From contig NZ_CP059556.1 of the NCBI RefSeq assembly GCF_024734405.1, forward strand, positions 806,001-870,000: a stretch of DNA of 64,000 nt, read 5' to 3'. The position numbers and the translations under genes are program-made. Source of the stretch: Saccharopolyspora gregorii. GTDB lineage: Bacteria; Actinomycetota; Actinomycetes; Mycobacteriales; Pseudonocardiaceae. Below the pieces are notes generated by a model. That model saw only the letters and a list, made by a program, of their open reading frames with translations. It was not told the DNA's origin and did no database searches. How positions within the stretch are numbered: position 1 is the first letter of the stretch; each line of letters begins with the position of its first letter. Below, one piece after another: positions 62,446-64,000 of the stretch.

Positions 62446-64000
62446 CTACCGCTCCGCGGGCTCCGGCAGCTCGTCCGGGACGAACCCCACCGGTTCCGCC
62501 AGCCGGGCCAGCGCGTCTCCGGCGGGGGTGCGCGCCGCGGCCCGCCGGTGCTTGCGGGCGAGGCGCATCAGCTCCAGGTGCTCGGCGTCCGAATCCGGTG
62601 CCTCGCCCGGTTCCTCCGCCCGGCCCAGTTCGCGCAGCAGCACCACCGGACCGTCCGGGTCGCGGTCCACGGCGAGCACCGCGAACCGGGCCCCGGCCGG
62701 GAACACCACCTCCCCGGTGGTGTCGCCCAGCGGCGTCGTGCGGCGCGCGTCCTGCGACCAGAGCATCACCTGCGCGTGGCCCTCGGCGCGCACCGGTTCG
62801 GTGCCCGCGCTGAGGAAACCCGCCTCGGACACCGGCATCCCCGGCTCGTAGACGTCCAGCGCGTCCAGCTCCAGCAGCCGGTGCACCGGGCCGCCGTGCA
62901 CCGGCAGCCTGCGCAGCCCGGACATGAGGCACACCGCGTGGTCGCCGAACTCGTCCCGCCCCGCGCCGCGCAGCGCGCGGTTCACCGACACGGCGCCGAA
63001 AGCGCCGTCGCCGAGGTAGAGCCGGACGGCCACGAGGTCGGCTTCCGGCTCCGGCTCCACGACGTCGGTGGCGGCGGCGAGCGCGGCGCGCACCTGCGCC
63101 AGCCCGGCCTCGAAGTCGGTGCCCGCCCGCTGGGCGAAGGCGGTGCGCTGCTGATCGCTGCTGCGCCGCTCGGCCAGGAACTGCGGCAGCGCCGGGATCG
63201 GCACCAGCGCCGAGCGCTCACCGGACGCGGTGCGGCGCGGCGGCAAGCGCAGCGCCGCCACCGACAGCCGCATGGTGCGGTCCGCCGGGGCGACCGCCGG
63301 TTCCGCCGCCGCGTTCGGTTCCGGCGGCTGCACCTGCGCGGCGCTGATGGTGGCGAGCTGGGTGACCCGCACCGGTTCGGGCCGTTCCGCGCGCTTCGCG
63401 GCGGCCGCGGACAGCCGCGCCTTGCGCTGCCGGGATTGCAGGGACAGGGGTGAGGCCCCCGGCTGCCGCTTCGGCAGCGCCGCCGGGGCGGCGAGCTGCG
63501 TCATCGGCACCTCGGCGGACATCCGGGGGACGTCCTGCGCGGAGTCGGCGCGCACCGCCACCGGGAACCCGGCGTCGGCCGGGAGCAGGCCGGTGAGCGG
63601 AATCCTCCTGGTGGCCAAGGACGTCATCGGTGCCGGGGACTCGTCTTCGGTGCCGGGACCGTCCGACGTGCTCGGTGCGGCGGCGGCCGATCCGGTCGGC
63701 GGGCCGTCCGCGCCGTCCGGAGCCGCGCCGCCCGGAGCGGCGGGAGCCGTCCCCGCGGGCGGGGCGGTGCTCGCAGCGGACGGCCCGTCCGCGGAGTCCT
63801 GCGGGGTTTCCGCCGCGGGCGCGTCCTCCGCCGCGGGCGCCACCGGTTCGTCGGAGGCGGCCACCGGCGACGGACCGTTCGGCACGGGACCGCCTGGCAC
63901 GGGACCGCCTGGCACGGGACCGCCTGGCACGGGACCGCCTGGCACGGGACCGCCTGGCACCGGACCGCCTGGCACCGGACCGCCTGGCACCGGACCGCCT
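62446..64000 (-). CDS. Pro/Ala-rich protein with possible ART-like C-terminal domain (5' truncated)
   Basis: The frame is open through the right edge, so only the C-terminal 517 or so residues are seen. The visible N-terminal part is PGGPVPGGP repeats and Ala/Pro-rich disorder. The last 270 residues look folded: VRLYLGDGAFGAVSVNRALR, then SEAGFLSAGTEP and GEVVFPAGARFAVLAVD. The order 'NRALR', 'FLSA' and 'EVVFPAGARF' recalls the R-S-E motifs of ADP-ribosyltransferases, but only one Glu of the usual ExE is present, so catalysis is doubtful. It shares orientation and locus with the preceding minus-strand gene. The fold call is tentative. Confidence 0.5.
   Translation of the reverse strand, partial: GGPVPGGPVPGGPVPGGPVPGGPVPGGPVPGGPVPGGPVPNGPSPVAASDEPVAPAAEDAPAAETPQDSADGPSAASTAPPAGTAPAAPGGAAPDGADGPPTGSAAAAPSTSDGPGTEDESPAPMTSLATRRIPLTGLLPADAGFPVAVRADSAQDVPRMSAEVPMTQLAAPAALPKRQPGASPLSLQSRQRKARLSAAAAKRAERPEPVRVTQLATISAAQVQPPEPNAAAEPAVAPADRTMRLSVAALRLPPRRTASGERSALVPIPALPQFLAERRSSDQQRTAFAQRAGTDFEAGLAQVRAALAAATDVVEPEPEADLVAVRLYLGDGAFGAVSVNRALRGAGRDEFGDHAVCLMSGLRRLPVHGGPVHRLLELDALDVYEPGMPVSEAGFLSAGTEPVRAEGHAQVMLWSQDARRTTPLGDTTGEVVFPAGARFAVLAVDRDPDGPVVLLRELGRAEEPGEAPDSDAEHLELMRLARKHRRAAARTPAGDALARLAEPVGFVPDELPEPAER
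63881..64000 (-). repeat. 15-bp tandem repeat (PGGPV), 8 copies to the edge
   Basis: GGCAC(G/C)GGACCGCCT recurs every 15 bases from 63881 to the end of the window, coding a PGGPV repeat on the minus strand. The array probably continues beyond the edge. Confidence 0.9.

Noticed and set aside
60086-62932. A longer version of the minus-strand protein starting near 62932.
   Set aside because: The extra 283 codons overlap the downstream end of the neighbouring gene, have no conserved sequence, and are open only because of base composition; ATG at 62083 begins the conserved-looking part.

Overview
The window is very GC-rich actinobacterial DNA with GTG starts, GGAGG-type ribosome sites and strong G/C at third codon positions. 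The protein families (WXG100, YbaB, type VII secretion-associated proteins, an EccA-like AAA+ ATPase) point to a filamentous or mycelial actinomycete, perhaps Pseudonocardiaceae. The genus is an inference, not something I can read directly.

Layout. Positions 2-1171 carry three small, overlapping plus-strand genes: the 3' end of a Pro/Gly-rich protein, a YbaB-like protein and a WXG100 protein. They are followed by one uninterrupted gene, 1284-53513, encoding a 17,409-residue protein that fills more than 80% of the window. Downstream on the same strand are three genes holding four type VII secretion system (T7SS)-associated domains (53584-54882, 55982-56599, 56596-57210), one gene of unknown function (54978-55934) and a beta-helix/AAA+ fusion (57506-59917). 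A convergent hairpin separates these from two minus-strand genes (60086-62083 and 62446 to the right edge).

The giant protein. Its N-terminus looks like the WXG100-like/hydrophobic domain of CpnT-type ESX substrates, followed by a roughly 1,000-residue repetitive Ser/Thr/Gly/Gln/acidic linker. The rest is a chain of modules. Three sets of large beta-rich modules recur (5541-11940, 33780-38350, 39720-44950). Between them lie two TcdA/TcdB-like glycosyltransferase domains with DxD motifs, five glutamine-synthetase-fold amidoligase domains, two active zincin domains (HExxH) plus one degenerate copy, and two isolated-Cys domains. Near the C-terminus come a domain resembling anthrax edema-factor adenylyl cyclase, a papain-like Cys/His/Asp domain, two tandem His/Cys domains resembling clan CD (caspase-like) peptidases, a cytidine-deaminase-fold toxin domain (HAE...PCxxC) and a small helical tail. 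By eye I find only about nine cysteines in the whole protein, all in candidate catalytic or metal-binding positions.

How the genes may work together (inference). The WXG100 protein, the T7SS-associated proteins and the AAA+ ATPase look like export accessories for the giant protein, which would be a multi-effector polymorphic toxin carried by a type VII system. The tandem His/Cys domains just before the terminal deaminase could release effectors by self-cleavage, as CPD domains do in MARTX and TcdB toxins. No immunity gene is certain; 54978-55934 is the best positional candidate.
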